Shown here: one piece after another, positions 1-4,995 of the stretch | Position numbering within the stretch: the stretch's first letter is position 1 | How the letters are laid out: each line of letters starts with the position of its first letter | Notes under the pieces: generated by a model | What the model was told of the DNA's origin: nothing | What the model saw: only the letters and a program-made list of their open reading frames with translations | The model's database searches: none | Program-made: the position numbers and the translations under genes | DNA from: Thermoplasmata archaeon | GTDB lineage: Archaea > Thermoplasmatota > Thermoplasmata > UBA10834 | Reading direction: 5' to 3' | Length of the DNA: 6,380 nt | NCBI GenBank assembly: GCA_025457845.1 | Contig: JALOTO010000090.1 | Coordinates: 1-6,380, forward strand

Positions 1-1
1 C

Positions 2-760
2 ATCAGGGTCGCGAGGGCGACCGTCGGGAGGCTCGTGAGCACGCCCCTGCCTTCGGACAAGTTCCTCGGCGACCTCGAGCACCTGAGGACGCGCCTCGGC
101 TACGTGAGGGACATCCTCACCGACCCGGAGATCACATCCGTCAGGCTGGTCGTCAACCCCGAGAAGATGGTCATAACGGAGACGCAGCGGGCCTACACCT
201 ACCTCTGCCTCTACGGCTACACGGTCGAGAGCCTCGTGGTCAACCGGATACTCCCGGACGAGGTCCTGGCGGCCTACGGGAGCGGCAAGGGGGCTGAGCA
301 GGAGGCGCACCTGGCCACCATCGAGGAGATGTTCTCGCCCCTTCGGACCTTCAGGGCGGGGCTGATGCCGCGCGAGGTGCTCGGCAGGAGCGCCCTCGAG
401 AGGCTCGCGGACGAGCTATTCGGGGACCTGGACCCCACGGCGGCGTTCTCCACGGAGAGCCCGATGAAGGTCTACGGGGACGGGAAGGACACCGTCCTGG
501 CGCTCAGGATGCCGTTCCCCATGGACCAGAAACTAGAGCTATATACGCGCAAGGACGTGCTCACAGTGCAGCTAGGCGCCTTCAAGAGGTCCGTCGTGAT
601 GCCCTATGCGCTCTCGAAGATGAGGTTGCTGGGCGCGGACCACGACGACGGCTGGCTGAAGATACGGTTCGAGGGTGAGGGAGATGGCAAGGGAAAGGGT
701 CGAAAGAGGAGTGGACGCCGCAAAGCGCCTGGAAAGGCATCTCGAGGAGATAGCGACTAA
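2..760 (+). CDS. ArsA/Get3-family ATPase, C-terminal part (5' truncated by window edge)
   Basis: The reading frame is open from the left edge, so about 252 C-terminal residues are visible and the start lies outside. A GTG at 35 is in frame, but it falls inside the protein and should not be taken as the start. Seen: the family-typical NPEKM stretch (155-169), followed by a Tyr/Leu-rich helix and VVNRILP (about 236-256), as in ArsA/Get3 ATPases. After a helical segment, residues encoded at about 464-673 form a beta-rich stretch matching the HSP20-like C-terminal domain found in many prokaryotic ArsA homologues. The P-loop and switch motifs would lie upstream and cannot be checked. Family knowledge: these are dimeric ATPases acting in arsenite export or in delivery of membrane proteins; the HSP20-containing archaeal forms have no settled role. 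No arsenic genes are visible here. Odd: a Gly/Lys/Arg-rich tail follows the HSP20-like domain and overlaps the next gene. The family call is firm, the role is not. Confidence 0.9.
   Translation: MRVARATVGRLVSTPLPSDKFLGDLEHLRTRLGYVRDILTDPEITSVRLVVNPEKMVITETQRAYTYLCLYGYTVESLVVNRILPDEVLAAYGSGKGAEQEAHLATIEEMFSPLRTFRAGLMPREVLGRSALERLADELFGDLDPTAAFSTESPMKVYGDGKDTVLALRMPFPMDQKLELYTRKDVLTVQLGAFKRSVVMPYALSKMRLLGADHDDGWLKIRFEGEGDGKGKGRKRSGRRKAPGKASRGDSD
674..680 (+). promoter_or_regulatory. Ribosome binding site that sets the start of the 106-aa gene
   Basis: GGTGAGG matches the core of the archaeal anti-Shine-Dalgarno complement (GGAGGTGA). It sits just ahead of ATG 684, with about 5 nt between GGTGA and the ATG. 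A GTG in frame at 675 would give a longer ORF, but that GTG is part of this motif, so ATG 684 is the better start. Confidence 0.6.
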
Positions 761-1004
761 GGCCACGACTAAGGAGACCATGACCCATTTCGTGAACGCG
801 GGCATGGAGGTCGTGCAGGCGGCGAACGTCGCGGCCAAGCAGCTCGACGTCCCGCCGGAGACCAAGATGAGGATACACCGGGCGGAGAGGGAGGTCCTCC
901 TCGCGGCGAGGAGCTTCATAGACGCGATCCTCACAGAGGTCGAGAAGGAGATACCTCAGAAGAGCGAGCTCAAGAGGATCGAGGTCAAGCGGAAAGCGAA
1001 ATGA
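684..1004 (+). CDS. Small helical protein of unknown function, 106 aa
   Basis: I do not recognise the family. The protein is 106 residues, has no cysteine, no signal peptide and no membrane segment, and is rich in Ala, Glu, Lys and Arg. Heptad-like spacing of hydrophobic residues around residues 6-50 and 66-90 suggests two or three amphipathic helices, possibly a helical hairpin or coiled coil, with a break near VPPET (56-60). The C-terminus (97-106) is strongly basic. The start at ATG 684 was chosen because GGTGAGG lies just upstream. The gene overlaps the end of the ArsA/Get3-type gene by 77 nt in another frame, so translation is probably coupled. In the overlap this frame uses GC-ending codons typical of the window (GTC, GAC, GCC, CTG, CTC), which supports it as real. 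Inference: it may work with the ATPase, for example as a partner or regulator; only gene order supports that. Confidence 0.75.
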   Translation: MARERVERGVDAAKRLERHLEEIATKATTKETMTHFVNAGMEVVQAANVAAKQLDVPPETKMRIHRAEREVLLAARSFIDAILTEVEKEIPQKSELKRIEVKRKAK

Positions 1005-1006
1005 CG

Positions 1007-1030
1007 GGCTGAGCATATCGCTGGCTGAGC
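1007..1030 (+). repeat. Direct repeat GGCTGAGC x2 upstream of the Fe-S/AOR promoter
   Basis: Perfect 8-bp copies lie at 1007-1014 and 1023-1030, offset by 16 nt, immediately upstream of the TATA-like box at 1036-1047. The position would suit an activator site, but two 8-mers could also be chance in GC-rich DNA. Confidence 0.4.
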
Positions 1031-1035
1031 GCACA

Positions 1036-1047
1036 CCTTTTTTAACC
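1036..1047 (+). promoter_or_regulatory. TATA-like promoter of the Fe-S protein/AOR operon
   Basis: CCTTTTTTAACC is the most A/T-rich stretch of the gap between 1005 and 1094. With the usual archaeal spacing, transcription would begin near 1067, giving a leader of about 27 nt before ATG 1095. That leader carries a G-rich Shine-Dalgarno-like run at 1081-1086. A closely similar box (CCTTTTAACC) lies upstream of the AMMECR1 gene, supporting this as the local promoter style. The T-run could also help end transcripts from the upstream genes. Confidence 0.6.
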
Positions 1048-1064
1048 GGGCGGGCTTATCCCGG
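1046..1064. repeat. Inverted repeat CCGGG-N9-CCCGG between TATA-like box and expected start site
   Basis: The 5-bp arms are at 1046-1050 and 1060-1064. The element overlaps the end of the TATA-like box and lies before the expected transcription start near 1067, where a bound protein would block polymerase. It may be an operator, but the arms are short and GC-only, so chance is possible. Confidence 0.35.
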
Positions 1065-1094
1065 ACCGAAGAGAGACTTCGGGGGTCAATCAGG

Positions 1095-1547
1095 ATGCCG
1101 AAGATGTTGGTACCGTACCCGGACAAGTGCACGGGATGCAGGTTCTGCGAGATGGCCTGTACGATATTCCACGACGGCGTGGTCAACCACTCCGACGCGA
1201 GGCTGCAGGTCCACAAGAGGGACGTGCGCATCGATTTCCCGTCGGTGTGCACGCACTGCGTGGCGTGCGGCGACGAATGCTGCGTGAACGCCTGCCCTGT
1301 CGGCGCGATCAAGAACGAGGACGGGATCGTCAGGGTCGAGGAGAGCGAGTGCACCGCGTGCGGCACCTGTGTCGAAGTGTGCCCGTTCGGGGTCATGCGC
1401 ATGGAGGACACCGCCTTCAAGTGCGACCTCTGCGGCGGCGACCCGACCTGCGTCAAGTTCTGCCCCATGGGGGCCATCAAGTACGAGGAGCCCAAGCCCG
1501 AGCAGTACGAGCAGGTCAAGAAGCTTCTGGCGAAGGAGGGCGAGTGA
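1095..1547 (+). CDS. Four-cluster [4Fe-4S] electron-transfer subunit of an aldehyde oxidoreductase
   Basis: This 150-aa cytoplasmic protein belongs to the DmsB/HycB-like polyferredoxin family. Four cysteine sets are visible: C12-C15-C18-C22, C52-C55-C63-C67, C86-C89-C92-C96 and C110-C113-C119-C123, enough for four [4Fe-4S] clusters. Three sets end in CP, the standard ferredoxin pattern. C58 and C62 are additional, giving 18 cysteines. There is no twin-arginine signal or membrane segment, so it acts inside the cell. The last 20 or so residues are charged and helical. ATG 1095 follows a G-run at 1081-1086. The stop is one base before the ATG of the oxidoreductase gene, so the two are co-transcribed. 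Known relatives paired with AOR-type enzymes (for example WOR5-S of Pyrococcus and AorA-type proteins of Aromatoleum) pass electrons to or from the catalytic subunit; the same role is inferred here. The family call is firm; the electron partner is unknown. Confidence 0.95.
   Translation: MPKMLVPYPDKCTGCRFCEMACTIFHDGVVNHSDARLQVHKRDVRIDFPSVCTHCVACGDECCVNACPVGAIKNEDGIVRVEESECTACGTCVEVCPFGVMRMEDTAFKCDLCGGDPTCVKFCPMGAIKYEEPKPEQYEQVKKLLAKEGE
1535..1540 (+). promoter_or_regulatory. Ribosome binding site of the AOR gene
   Basis: GGAGGG lies 8 nt before ATG 1549, within the last codons of the Fe-S gene. The open frame extends back to 1369 with other possible starts, but this strong motif and the alignment of MKGYAGKILKVDLTTG with AOR N-termini fix the start at 1549. 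Confidence 0.8.
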
Positions 1548-1548
1548 C

Positions 1549-3378
1549 ATGAAGGGATACGCTGGCAAGATACTCAAGGTCGACCTGACGACCGGTAAGA
1601 GCCACGCACGCCAGGTGGACGAGAAGCACGCGAGGAAGTACCTCGGAGGCCAGGGATTCGCTGTCGAGATCGTCTATCACGCGTCCCCGGCGGACGCCGA
1701 CGCCTTCGACCCGAGGAACGCCCTCGCCATGGCGGGCGGGCTGTTCGCGGGATACCCCATCCCGACCGGCGGCAAGACCATATTCGCGGCCAAGGGCCCG
1801 GCGACCAACACCCTCGTCGAGAGCGTCATGGGCGGGTCCATCGGTGCCGAGCTGAAGCACGCCGGGTACGACGCGCTGGAGGTGGTCGGCAAGGCCGACG
1901 GCCCAGTCTACATATTCATAGAGGACGACAAGATCGAGGTCAACGATGCCGCCGACCTATGGGGGAAGGACACCCACGAGGTGCCCGAGCTCCTGAAGAA
2001 GCGCCACGGCTGGGACGTCAAGGTCGCATGCATAGGCGTGGGCGGCGAGAGGCTCTCCAAGATGGCCTGCATAGACTGCGAGGACAGGCAGGCAGGCAGG
2101 GGAGGGCTCGGGGCCGTGATGGGCTCCAAGAACCTCAAGGCCATCGTCGTGCGCGGGACCCACGACCTGAAGCCCGCGGACCCGAAGAAGGTCCTCGAGA
2201 TCGCTCTCAGGTACCAGAAGATCATGGAGGCCGCCCCGTCGTTCATAGAGGACACGAAGTACGGCACGGGCGAGTTCCTAGGCTGGATCAACAAGGAGAA
2301 GGGCGTCTTCCCGACCAGGAACTGGCAGGAGGGATTCTTCGCCGAGCGCGAGAAGATCGACCCGTACTACTGGGCGACCAGGTACGTGACGAAGAACAAG
2401 GCGTGCTTCTCCTGCACCAAGCCCTGCGGGAAGCTCTTCGAGATCAAGGACGGCAGGTTCAAGGGGACGGCCCTCGACGGGATAGAGTATGAGACGCTCT
2501 ACTCGCTCGGCGGGGACTGCGGCAACCCCGACGTAGAGAGCGTCGCGAACGCGAACCTGGTCTGCGACCTCGTGGGGATAGACACCATATCCGCGGGAGT
2601 GACCATCGCCTTCGCCTTCGAGCTGTACCAGCGCGGCATCATAACCGAGAAGGATGTCGGCTTCACGCTCGACTGGAAGGACGCGCCCGACCTCGTGCCG
2701 AAGCTGTGCGGCATGATGGGCAGGCGCGAGGGGTTCGGCGACGTGCTCGCGGACGGGGTCAAGGTCGCCGCCAAGAGGATCGGCAAGGGCGCCGAGCGCT
2801 ACGCGATACACACCAAGGGCATGGAGCCGCCCGCTTACGATGTGCGCGGCATGAAGGGCCACGGCCTTGCGTACATGACCTCCACGAGGGGGGCGTGCCA
2901 CCTGAGGGCCGGGTTCTACGCGCCCGAGCTCGTCGGCAAGTTCTGGAGATGGGAGGGCATAGACAGGTTCTCCCCGGCCGGGAAGGGCGCCATGGTCAGC
3001 ACCATGGAGAACTTCATGTGCGTCTACGACAGCATCGGCCTCTGCAAGTTCTCGAGGGGCTTCTTCCTCATAGACAAGCTGAGGGAGGTCATCGAGGCCA
3101 TCACCGAGATGAAGTACACCGAGGACGAGCTGCTGAAGATCGGCGAGCGCATACACAACATGAAGGGCCACTTCAACGCGAAGGCCGGCGTCCTGAGGAA
3201 GGACTGGCTGCTCCCGCCGAGGGTCAACGAGGACCCCATCCCCGACGGCCCGTCGAAGGGCAGCAGGATAACCGTCGAGGAGATGAACCAGATGCTCGAC
3301 GACTACATGGCGGCGAGGGGCTGGTCGAAGGACGGCGTCCCCGGCGATGCGAAGCTGAAGGAACTGGACATCGCCTGA
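1549..3378 (+). CDS. Aldehyde ferredoxin oxidoreductase family protein (tungsten/molybdenum pterin enzyme), 609 aa
   Basis: The length of 609 residues is normal for the family. The N-terminal AFOR domain (about 1-205) starts GYAGKILKVDLTTG and includes the conserved stretch R184 to K197 (GRGGLGAVMGSKNLKAI region), which helps bind the bis-pterin cofactor. The C-terminal domains follow. The [4Fe-4S] ligands are C286, C289, C293 (CFSCTKPC) and C499 in the D494-S-I-G-L-C499 motif, the pattern of Pyrococcus AOR. E313 (IEYET) and H451 (RGACHL) appear to match the active-site Glu and His of that enzyme, from memory. Family knowledge: these enzymes oxidise aldehydes to acids, or run the reverse, with ferredoxin; relatives act on glyceraldehyde-3-phosphate, formaldehyde, aromatic aldehydes or benzoyl-CoA-type substrates. 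The substrate here is unknown. The gene follows its Fe-S partner by one base. No FAD-binding AorC subunit or cofactor biosynthesis gene lies in the window. No frameshift or missing motif is seen. Confidence 0.96.
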   Translation: MKGYAGKILKVDLTTGKSHARQVDEKHARKYLGGQGFAVEIVYHASPADADAFDPRNALAMAGGLFAGYPIPTGGKTIFAAKGPATNTLVESVMGGSIGAELKHAGYDALEVVGKADGPVYIFIEDDKIEVNDAADLWGKDTHEVPELLKKRHGWDVKVACIGVGGERLSKMACIDCEDRQAGRGGLGAVMGSKNLKAIVVRGTHDLKPADPKKVLEIALRYQKIMEAAPSFIEDTKYGTGEFLGWINKEKGVFPTRNWQEGFFAEREKIDPYYWATRYVTKNKACFSCTKPCGKLFEIKDGRFKGTALDGIEYETLYSLGGDCGNPDVESVANANLVCDLVGIDTISAGVTIAFAFELYQRGIITEKDVGFTLDWKDAPDLVPKLCGMMGRREGFGDVLADGVKVAAKRIGKGAERYAIHTKGMEPPAYDVRGMKGHGLAYMTSTRGACHLRAGFYAPELVGKFWRWEGIDRFSPAGKGAMVSTMENFMCVYDSIGLCKFSRGFFLIDKLREVIEAITEMKYTEDELLKIGERIHNMKGHFNAKAGVLRKDWLLPPRVNEDPIPDGPSKGSRITVEEMNQMLDDYMAARGWSKDGVPGDAKLKELDIA

Positions 3379-3395
3379 GCGAGCCGAGAAAACGG

Positions 3396-3410
3396 GGGCC
3401 TGATCGGCCC
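3396..3410. terminator. Possible bidirectional terminator hairpin between convergent operons
   Basis: GGGCC-TGATC-GGCCC can form a 5-bp GC stem with a 5-nt loop. It lies 18 nt after the AOR stop and downstream of the minus-strand Roadblock gene. Read on the minus strand the hairpin is followed by CCGTTTTC, a short T-run. On the plus strand the nearest T-rich stretch is at about 3430-3437. The stem is short and archaeal termination relies mainly on T-runs, so support is modest. Confidence 0.35.
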
Positions 3411-3464
3411 TCTTCGAAACCCATTACCCGTTCTTATCATGTCGAAGGGGCGAGCGGGAGCGCT

Positions 3465-3812
3465 TCACAGCGCCTTGAAAGTGTCCGCGAGCTCCTGGAG
3501 TTTCTTAGTGGCCAGGGTCTGGTCAGCCTTCCGTGGGAGCACGCAGACGAGGAGCGCCTTCCTGCCGGCGCCGACTATGAGGATACGCGCGTCATCGCTC
3601 TCGACGGTGACCGCCACGGGCATGCCTATCCGCAGCTCCGAGTTGGCCGTCGACGCCGCCCCGAGAAGGGTGGCGGACATTATGGCGAAGGTGTCCCCGG
3701 AGACGCCCTCTGGCATGTCCGATGCTATGACGAGCCCGTCCCGGCTGATTATGGCGGATGCGATGGCGCCGCAGCTCTGCCTCAGGTTCCGCAGCGCCGG
3801 CTTGAGTTCCAT
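3465..3812 (-). CDS. Roadblock/LC7-domain protein, 115 aa
   Basis: This is a single-domain Roadblock/LC7 protein of typical length. After an N-terminal helix (1-18), the strand IISRDGLVIASDMP (21-34) is the usual family signature. A long helix follows (about 39-58, DTFAIMSATLLGAA), then strands in the pattern EL..GMPVAVTVE (59-71) and DARILIVGAGRKALLVCVLP (74-93), and a final helix (97-115). There is no signal peptide or membrane segment. Family knowledge: such domains dimerise and often control or bind small Ras-like GTPases (as MglB does with MglA) or scaffold signalling complexes; no GTPase gene is visible here. The start ATG 3812 follows GGAGG at 3821-3825 (minus strand) by 8 nt. That motif lies within the end of the V4R gene, whose stop is one base upstream, so the two genes form an operon. 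Inference: it forms the signalling partner of the V4R protein. Confidence 0.9.
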   Translation of the reverse strand: MELKPALRNLRQSCGAIASAIISRDGLVIASDMPEGVSGDTFAIMSATLLGAASTANSELRIGMPVAVTVESDDARILIVGAGRKALLVCVLPRKADQTLATKKLQELADTFKAL

Positions 3813-3813
3813 C

Positions 3814-4245
3814 CTAGGTCCCTCCCAGCTGCTCCACCCTGAAGACGCAGTGCTTGTCCCCCTTGCTGATGCACTCGATCTCCTCGCAGTGCAACCGCCT
3901 GTGGGAGTTGGCCTCGTAGACCTTCTTGACTATGCCCCTCAGCCTGTGGCAGGTCGGCCCGTCCGCTGACGATGAGGCCTCCACCGATCCCTCCGCCACG
4001 GCGGTGGACTCCTCGAAGACCACGTTGTCGACCCATCCTCTGGCCCTCAGCAGGTTCGCGCATATCTCGAAGTACTTCTCGTGCTCCTGCTGGGCGATCT
4101 TGGCGATCTCGTCTCCGAGGATCATGCCCTCCCTGAAGAAGAGGCCGTAGCAGGCCTGCGACATCACGCCCTCGTAGAGCTTGCGGATCTCGTCGAACTC
4201 CGACTGAGAGATCTTGACGAACTTCATGGGGGTCGGTTTCGTCAT
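3814..4245 (-). CDS. V4R-domain (4-vinyl reductase-like) sensor protein, 143 aa
   Basis: The protein fits a stand-alone V4R domain. The N-terminal half is helical with conserved-looking aromatic and glycine residues (ACYGLFFREG, 31-40; a helix with EHEKYFEICANLL, 54-66). A strand region with VVFEES (75-80) follows. The C-terminus has the family hallmark of spaced Cys and Gly: H119, C120, C125, then GD 129-130 and C133-V-F (about 119-136). Family knowledge: V4R domains bind small hydrophobic molecules and are found in regulators, in bacteriochlorophyll-related BchJ and in archaeal signalling proteins; the cysteines may bind metal. The ligand is unknown. Start choice is uncertain: ATG 4245 gives MTKPTPMKF, while ATG 4227 gives MKFVKIS. 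The TATA-like box at 4258-4265 would place the transcript start near 4235, which favours 4227 (137 aa). Neither has a clear Shine-Dalgarno motif. It is first in an operon with the Roadblock gene. Confidence 0.88.
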   Translation of the reverse strand: MTKPTPMKFVKISQSEFDEIRKLYEGVMSQACYGLFFREGMILGDEIAKIAQQEHEKYFEICANLLRARGWVDNVVFEESTAVAEGSVEASSSADGPTCHRLRGIVKKVYEANSHRRLHCEEIECISKGDKHCVFRVEQLGGT

Positions 4246-4257
4246 TCATGTTGTCCG

Positions 4258-4265
4258 TATTTAAT
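4258..4265 (-). promoter_or_regulatory. TATA-like promoter of the V4R-Roadblock operon
   Basis: On the minus strand this reads ATTAAATA, the best TATA match in the divergent gap. Normal archaeal spacing puts transcription start near 4235, inside the longest version of the V4R ORF and about 8 nt before ATG 4227. The transcript would then be nearly leaderless, in keeping with the lack of a Shine-Dalgarno motif. A 10-bp inverted repeat, GTCCGAGGAC (4271-4280), lies just upstream of the box. Confidence 0.55.
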
Positions 4266-4330
4266 GTTTGGTCCGAGGACGTCTGGCCAAACACGAAAGC
4301 TGGCAGGCCCGCAATCTCGGCGCACCCGTT

Positions 4331-4345
4331 GAAAGCCTTTTAACC
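4331..4345 (+). promoter_or_regulatory. BRE/TATA-like promoter of the AMMECR1-dihydroorotase operon
   Basis: GAAAG (BRE-like, purine-rich) is followed by CCTTTTAACC. The box centre is about 30 nt before ATG 4372, so transcription should begin near 4367 and give a leader of only about 5 nt. No Shine-Dalgarno motif precedes the ATG, consistent with a leaderless or nearly leaderless mRNA. Confidence 0.6.
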
Positions 4346-4347
4346 GC

Positions 4348-4367
4348 GCCTGCCCATTAGCGCAGGC
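4348..4367. repeat. Inverted repeat GCCTGC-N8-GCAGGC at the AMMECR1 transcription start
   Basis: Perfect 6-bp arms at 4348-4353 and 4362-4367 flank the 8-nt spacer CCATTAGC. The element fills the space between the TATA-like box and the expected start site, a classic place for a repressor operator in archaea. As little or none of it would be transcribed, a role as an RNA hairpin is less likely. Confidence 0.5.
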
Positions 4368-4371
4368 TGGT

Positions 4372-4995
4372 ATGATGTTCTCGGATGAGGACGGCAGGCT
4401 CGCGGTGAGGATGGCGCGGAGCACGGTCGAGCACCACGTCAGGCGGACGAAGCAGGAGAAGTTCGACGTCCCCCCGCTGTTCACGCAGAAGATGGGAGTA
4501 TTCGTCACGCTGACGACTCACCCTGACGACGGGCTGCGCGGGTGCATCGGCTATCCAGAGCCCATCATGCCCCTCCAGGATGCCATCAGAGACTCAGCTA
4601 TAAGCGCGTGTGCGCGCGACCCGCGGTTCCCGCCGGTGACGGTCGCCGAGCTTGACACGGTCAAGGTGGAGGTCAGCCTCCTGACGCCGCCCGAGGAGAT
4701 CGAGGTCAAGAGGAAGAGGGACCTGCCCGGGCACGTGAGGGTGGGCATGGACGGACTCATAGCTCAGAAGGGATGGGCCAGGGGGCTCCTGCTCCCACAG
4801 GTCCCGGTCGAGTTGGGATGGGACGCGGAGGAGTTCGTATCGCAGACATGCGCGAAGGCCGGCCTGCCCCCGGATGCGTGGCTCGACGACGATTTCAAGA
4901 TGTTCAAGTTCCAGGCGGAGGTCTTCTCGGAGGACTCGCCCCGCGGGGACGTCAGACGTCGCGACCTGAGTGAGGAGCATGGAAACGGTCATTGA
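4372..4995 (+). CDS. AMMECR1-domain protein, 207 aa
   Basis: A full-length archaeal AMMECR1-family protein. The signature LRGCIG is at 55-60 with its conserved cysteine at C58, preceded by VFVTLTT (43-49). Further family features are the ARDPRFPPV stretch (81-89), a strand VKVEVSLLTPPEEI (97-110), the GL(L)LPQV segment (138-144), W150, and CAKAGLPPDAW (160-170). The protein is cytoplasmic with no membrane segment. Archaeal homologues have solved structures, but the reaction is unsettled; the domain is often encoded with MEMO-family and radical SAM proteins, and neither is seen here. An ATG at 4375 is a second possible start, one codon in. The last residues (about 190-207) are charged and may be an extension created by overlap with the next gene, which starts 17 nt before this stop. 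Being first in a run that includes dihydroorotase suggests co-expression, not a proven shared pathway. Confidence 0.95.
   Translation: MMFSDEDGRLAVRMARSTVEHHVRRTKQEKFDVPPLFTQKMGVFVTLTTHPDDGLRGCIGYPEPIMPLQDAIRDSAISACARDPRFPPVTVAELDTVKVEVSLLTPPEEIEVKRKRDLPGHVRVGMDGLIAQKGWARGLLLPQVPVELGWDAEEFVSQTCAKAGLPPDAWLDDDFKMFKFQAEVFSEDSPRGDVRRRDLSEEHGNGH
4970..4975 (+). promoter_or_regulatory. Ribosome binding site that sets the dihydroorotase start
   Basis: GTGAGG lies 3 nt before ATG 4979, inside the last codons of the AMMECR1 gene. Its GTG is in frame and could be misread as the start. The same sequence, with the same 3-nt gap to ATG, occurs upstream of the 106-aa gene (675-680 and ATG 684). Confidence 0.5.

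Noticed and set aside
35..37. GTG at 35 as the start of the ArsA/Get3-type gene
   Set aside because: The frame is open to the window edge, and the part from 35 lacks the N-terminal ATPase half, so the gene must start outside the window.
1369..1548. An N-terminal extension of the AOR gene back to 1369
   Set aside because: These 60 codons lie inside the Fe-S gene in another frame and encode a Ser/Arg-rich peptide unlike AOR N-termini. ATG 1549 has a strong ribosome binding site and the family-typical first residues.
2278..3171. A 297-codon open frame on the minus strand opposite the AOR gene
   Set aside because: It lies wholly within the well-supported AOR coding region, has no recognisable domain, and has the composition of a shadow frame.
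2706..3842. A 378-codon plus-strand frame running from the AOR gene through the gap into the Roadblock gene
   Set aside because: The product is dominated by Arg, Gly, His and Glu and crosses two real genes on opposite strands; no domain or start signal supports it.
3439..3969. A 176-codon plus-strand frame opposite the Roadblock and V4R genes
   Set aside because: The minus-strand genes have clear domains and ribosome binding or promoter signals. This frame has none and overlaps both.
4246..4371. Possible small RNA or small gene in the divergent gap
   Set aside because: The space is accounted for by two promoters and short inverted repeats. I see no tRNA-like fold, no box C/D pattern and no coding frame with a start signal.
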